Assembly: GCF_000758665.1 (NCBI RefSeq)
Contig: NZ_CP009285.1
Coordinates: 1,178,001 to 1,242,000, forward strand
From: Paenibacillus borealis
Lineage (GTDB): Bacteria; Bacillota; Bacilli; Paenibacillales; Paenibacillaceae
Length of the DNA stretch: 64,000 nt
Reading direction: 5' to 3'
Of the stretch, positions 62,148-64,000 are shown one piece after another. Position 1 is the first letter of the stretch, and each line of letters opens with the position of its first letter. The notes under the pieces were generated by a model, which searched no databases, had not been told where the DNA came from, and saw nothing but the letters and a program-made list of their open reading frames with translations. Both the position numbers and the translations under genes were made by a program.

Positions 62148-62888
62148 GTGGAAAAGACGATTCTGGATTACATTAACCTGATTAAAAAAAGATTATGGTT
62201 AATCACGGTGTTTGTGCTCATCTCCTGCGCCACCACCTTCTATGTCAGCAAAAACTTCGTCGTACCCGTCTACTCCGCCTCTGGACAGCTACTGGTCAAC
62301 AACGTCGTAAATGTCCCCGAGAGCAACAATCTCAACGCACTGAACTTCAGTCTTAACCTCATCGAGAGCTATAAGGAAATCATGAAGTCACCAACGATTA
62401 TGAAGAGTGTGATCGCGGAGCATCCCGAATTCGGTCTGACGGAAAGCCAGCTGGCTGCCAAGCTTCAGATCAAATCCTCGGAGAAAAGCCAAGTGATTAA
62501 TCTGAGTGTGCAGGATGAGGATTACGGCACCGCTGCTACGATCGTAAACGCGGTCTCACAGACATTCATCCGCAGCCTGCCGGCACTGATGAATCTGGAC
62601 AATGTAACGTTCCTGACCCCGGCGGACCCTGCAAATCAGCCTGGACCGGTCAACAGCGGTTCAACCATGAACATTATCATCAGCTTTGTAGTCTCGCTGA
62701 TGGCAGCAATCGGAATTATCCTGCTGATGGAAACGCTGAACGGTACGTTAAGATCTGAGAAGGAAGCAGAATTCGATCTCGGCCTTCCGGTCATTGCCAG
62801 CATTCCTGCTATCCGTAAACGTGATTTGGGCAAAGCGGCAAATGCCAAGGCAAGAGTAGGGGAGGGCGCTTATGTTACGGCTGAATAG
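62148..62888 (+). CDS. Wzz/CapA-type polysaccharide chain-length or kinase-activator protein
   Basis: GTG 62148 is 6 bp after AAGGAGGG; the frame from 62106 lacks a ribosome site. The 246-aa protein has a membrane helix at about 17-38 (Wzz-type N-terminus LDYINLIKKRLWLI), an extracytoplasmic domain (about 40-170), a second helix at about 180-200 with the preceding Pro-rich segment, and a cytoplasmic tail. In Gram-positive bacteria such proteins (CapA/YwqC/EpsA) activate the partner BY-kinase encoded by the overlapping next gene and set the polymer length. Confidence 0.92.
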   Translation: MEKTILDYINLIKKRLWLITVFVLISCATTFYVSKNFVVPVYSASGQLLVNNVVNVPESNNLNALNFSLNLIESYKEIMKSPTIMKSVIAEHPEFGLTESQLAAKLQIKSSEKSQVINLSVQDEDYGTAATIVNAVSQTFIRSLPALMNLDNVTFLTPADPANQPGPVNSGSTMNIIISFVVSLMAAIGIILLMETLNGTLRSEKEAEFDLGLPVIASIPAIRKRDLGKAANAKARVGEGAYVTAE

Positions 62889-63513
62889 AAGTTTGATTAC
62901 GGACATGAACCCGTCCTCGCATATCTCTGAATCCTTCCGTTCGCTGCGTACTTACATCCGCCAGCTCGGTCTGCTGAAGGGCGAGGGTGGACAGGTGCTT
63001 CTCTTCACTTCTGCGGAAGGCGGGGAGGGCAAGACAACGATTCTCTCCAATCTCGCTGTCTCCTTTGTCCAGGACGGCAAGAAGGTAGCCGTTGTAGACT
63101 GCAATCTCAGGAAGCCCGGACTGCACAGCGTGTTCGATGTAGAAGGAAGCCAAGGGCTGGCCGCTTATCTGGCCGGTTACGAGGAAGCCAAGGATATTGC
63201 CGTATATGGCAGCCTGGCTAATCTGGCGGTTATTCCTGCCGGAATTACCAGCGTCAGTCCGCCGGATCTGCTCGGCAGCGACAAGCTGGCAGCCCTGCTG
63301 GAAGAACTGAAGGCAAGCTTTGATCTGATTCTGCTGGATTCTCCGCAAGCGGTAGAGTACAGTGATGCCCGTATTCTGGCTCCTCTCTCAGACGGGGTAA
63401 TCATCGTGGCTAGACACGGACGGACGAAGCGTGAATCACTCCGCAAGCTGAAGGCTCTCATGGAGCAGACAGGTGTAAGAATTCTCGGAATTGCGATGAA
63501 CCAGACCAGATAA
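62872..63513 (+). CDS. CpsD/CapB-type tyrosine autokinase (BY-kinase)
   Basis: The ATG at 62872 overlaps the upstream gene by 17 bp. The 213-aa protein has Walker A SAEGGEGKTT near residue 46, Walker A' VAVVDCNLRKPG near 76 and Walker B DLILLDSP near 152, the BY-kinase arrangement. The C-terminus, ILGIAMNQTR, lacks the Tyr-rich cluster that is normally autophosphorylated, so regulation may differ or this may be a diverged member. It works with the Wzz-like protein in capsule or exopolysaccharide synthesis. Confidence 0.92.
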   Translation: MLRLNRSLITDMNPSSHISESFRSLRTYIRQLGLLKGEGGQVLLFTSAEGGEGKTTILSNLAVSFVQDGKKVAVVDCNLRKPGLHSVFDVEGSQGLAAYLAGYEEAKDIAVYGSLANLAVIPAGITSVSPPDLLGSDKLAALLEELKASFDLILLDSPQAVEYSDARILAPLSDGVIIVARHGRTKRESLRKLKALMEQTGVRILGIAMNQTR

Positions 63514-63558
63514 TGTACTGAAGCGGCAAGTGAATGAAACTTTTGGGAGGTATGTGTG

Positions 63559-64000
63559 ATGAAAAAGGTCAAAAAGGTAATAATCCCGGCAGCCGGGTTA
63601 GGCACACGTTTCCTTCCGGCAACCAAAGCGATGCCTAAGGAAATGCTGCCCATTATCAACAAGCCAACGATTCAATACATCGTGGAGGAAGCTATTGCTT
63701 CCGGGATCGAAGACATCATCATCGTTACCGGTAAAGGCAAGCGGGCGATTGAAGATCATTTCGATAATGCCTTTGAACTCGAATCCAGACTGCTGGAAGA
63801 CGGTAAGCTGGAGCTGCTCAAAGAAGTACAGCGTTCCTCAAAAGTGGAAATTCACTATATCCGGCAAAAGGAACCTAAGGGTCTGGGCCATGCCGTATGG
63901 TGTGCCAGACGGTTTATCGGTGATGAGCCCTTCGGCGTCATGCTCGGTGATGATATTGTAACCGGACAGGTCCCCTGCCTGAAGCAGCTGATTGACCAGT
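63559..64000 (+). CDS. galU: UTP-glucose-1-phosphate uridylyltransferase (3' end outside window)
   Basis: ATG 63559 after GGGAGG. The 147 visible residues begin with the nucleotidyltransferase motif [24 protein letters not shown], followed by [11 protein letters not shown] and [17 protein letters not shown], then LGHAVWCAR and VMLGDDIV, matching GalU. It makes UDP-glucose for exopolysaccharide and teichoic acid synthesis. The gene runs off the right edge. Confidence 0.96.
   Translation, partial: MKKVKKVIIPAAGLGTRFLPATKAMPKEMLPIINKPTIQYIVEEAIASGIEDIIIVTGKGKRAIEDHFDNAFELESRLLEDGKLELLKEVQRSSKVEIHYIRQKEPKGLGHAVWCARRFIGDEPFGVMLGDDIVTGQVPCLKQLIDQ

Noticed and set aside
1..64000. Prophage, integron or insertion sequence
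   Set aside because: No integrase, transposase, terminal repeats with target duplication or phage structural genes were found; gene spacing and style are uniform.

Overview
The window reads as chromosomal DNA of a spore-forming, Gram-positive Paenibacillus-like bacterium. The evidence is strong Shine-Dalgarno sites (AGGAGG type), many ATG/GTG/TTG starts, moderately high GC coding sequence, U-tailed intrinsic terminators, SLH-domain and copper-amine-oxidase-stalk surface proteins, an aa3-type quinol oxidase, a TagO-like transferase and KinA-like orphan sensor kinases. No rRNA, tRNA, transposase, integrase, phage gene or CRISPR array was seen. The first gene is cut at its 5' end and galU is cut at its 3' end.

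Layout. 1-9954: a predicted GTPase-centred, conflict-type system on the + strand (the C-terminus of a large protein, an 807-aa protein, a membrane vWA protein, an FN3-like adaptor, a zinc-ribbon double-GTPase and a membrane GAP1-like partner). 10429-18169: a cobalamin-riboswitch locus encoding an S-layer-anchored transcobalamin-like protein, a DUF4430 lipoprotein and a complete ECF transporter (T, fused A-A', S). 18314-21430: a chemoreceptor and a propeller lipoprotein. 21630-25527 (-): qoxDCBA quinol oxidase operon. 26031-35943: polysaccharide deacetylase, agmatine deiminase, a GntR/ABC operon, Mug glycosylase, TagO, a HAD nucleotidase and a stalk protein. 36061-46436: metabolic and stress genes (ring-cleaving dioxygenase, AAC(3)-like, Mn pyrophosphatase, Rrf2/nitroreductase, pirin, leucine dehydrogenase, cyclophilin, MFS). 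46433-47883 (-): a CLC-F type antiporter behind a fluoride riboswitch. 49080-54288: two tandem paralogous sensor kinases convergent with an NHLP-leader peptide and a ComQ-like class I isoprenoid enzyme. 54511-58853: oxidoreductase, GH20 hexosaminidase and its AraC neighbour. 58910-64000: a small Cys-rich ORF, a NarL-type two-component pair, then the start of an exopolysaccharide locus (Wzz-like, BY-kinase-like, galU).

Three things stand out. First, the NHLP-leader precursor ending in tryptophan beside a DDxxD prenyl enzyme is a candidate ComQX-like signalling or RiPP system with the wrong kind of leader. Second, the transcobalamin-like capture system joins a cobalamin riboswitch, a two-domain intrinsic-factor-like surface protein and an ECF importer. 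Third, six intergenic regions carry the same architecture: four ~15-bp palindromes of consensus TTGTAYNNNRTACAA about 50/50-62/50 bp apart. A second, unrelated 25-bp motif family with the same 51/60/51 spacing sits beside one of them.

All calls are from reading the sequence and translated frames. No database search was run, and family names rest on recognised motifs and gene order.
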